6,252 bases of DNA from Clostridia bacterium (GTDB lineage: Bacteria; Bacillota_A; Clostridia; Lachnospirales; Lachnospiraceae), in NCBI GenBank assembly GCA_012515365.1, contig JAAYYM010000401.1, positions 1 to 6,252 of the forward strand, written 5' to 3'. Positions 6,192 through 6,252 of the stretch are shown here, in pieces. Each line of letters begins with the position of its first letter. Positions within the stretch are counted from its first letter, which is position 1. Under the pieces are notes generated by a model. It searched no databases and was not told where the DNA came from. It was given only the letters and a program-made list of their open reading frames with translations. The position numbers and the translations under genes are program-made.

Positions 6192-6252
6192 AACCTCATG
6201 TTTAGCAGAACCTCGTGTTTAGCAGAACCTCATGTTTAGCAGAACCTCATGT
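6192..6252. repeat. 17-bp tandem repeat, at least 3.6 copies, truncated by window end
   Basis: The unit AACCTCATGTTTAGCAG begins at 6192, 6209, 6226 and 6243; the last copy has only 10 bases before the window stops. The copies are identical except for G in place of A at 6215 in copy two. The period is not a multiple of three and the unit brings TAG or TAA/TGA stops into frames on both strands, so it is not a protein repeat. There are no spacers, so it is not a CRISPR array. Function unknown. Confidence 0.9.

Larger units (their letters stand above)
5999..6252. other. Non-coding 3' region with inverted and tandem repeats
   Basis: No convincing gene is present in these 254 bp. Bases 5999-6033 are unremarkable. 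From 6034 onward the region is built of repeats: a long imperfect palindrome (6034-6186) centred on the terminator, then a 17-bp tandem array to the window end. Short open frames cross the palindrome on both strands, as expected for a symmetric sequence, and lack good ribosome sites. Confidence 0.7.

Noticed and set aside
6038..6205. A 55-codon open frame (ATG 6038, TAG 6203-6205) in the same frame as the transglutaminase gene, just beyond its TAA
   Set aside because: It runs straight through the terminator hairpin and the palindrome, has no properly spaced ribosome site, and a similar open frame exists on the opposite strand because the DNA is nearly symmetric. Stop-codon readthrough was considered, but nothing supports it.
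6192..6252. CRISPR array
   Set aside because: The 17-bp units are directly joined with no unique spacers, and no cas gene is nearby.

Overview
This window is AT-rich DNA (roughly 40% GC by eye). All genes lie on the + strand, tightly packed with strong AGGAGG-type ribosome sites and ATGA stop/start overlaps. Together with the protein style, this suggests a low-GC Firmicute, most likely a gut Clostridia/Lachnospiraceae-type bacterium. The taxonomic guess is inference; no marker gene is present.

Layout: (1) Bases 1-83 hold the last 26 codons of an ABC-transporter ATPase. It overlaps by ATGA the first of two small six-helix membrane proteins (80-748 and 759-1478), which look like paired ABC-2-type permease subunits sharing a G-x-T-R-K motif. 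(2) A 108-bp gap (1479-1586) has no visible terminator but holds two good sigma-A-type promoters. (3) Three genes follow in a compact operon: a MoxR-family AAA+ ATPase (1587-2522), a DUF58 protein (2532-3698) and a large polytopic membrane transglutaminase-like protein of the TgpA type (3695-5998). (4) The final 254 bp are non-coding. They hold a 16-bp-stem bidirectional terminator sitting at the centre of a larger 26-bp inverted repeat, followed by a 17-bp tandem repeat that runs off the window end.

How the genes fit together: MoxR + DUF58 + membrane transglutaminase is a recurring bacterial gene set. The likely arrangement is a cytosolic MoxR ATPase working as a chaperone or remodeller, a membrane-anchored DUF58 protein as its partner or adaptor, and a membrane protein that places a Cys-His transglutaminase/protease-like domain outside the cell with a DUF4129-like tail inside. 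The substrate is unknown. The upstream ABC exporter is a separate module by its promoter structure, although readthrough into the MoxR operon is possible because no terminator separates them.

The least explained part of the window is the 3' end. The concentric inverted repeats around the terminator, with a minisatellite beside them, look like a repetitive or MITE-like intergenic element rather than a plain terminator.
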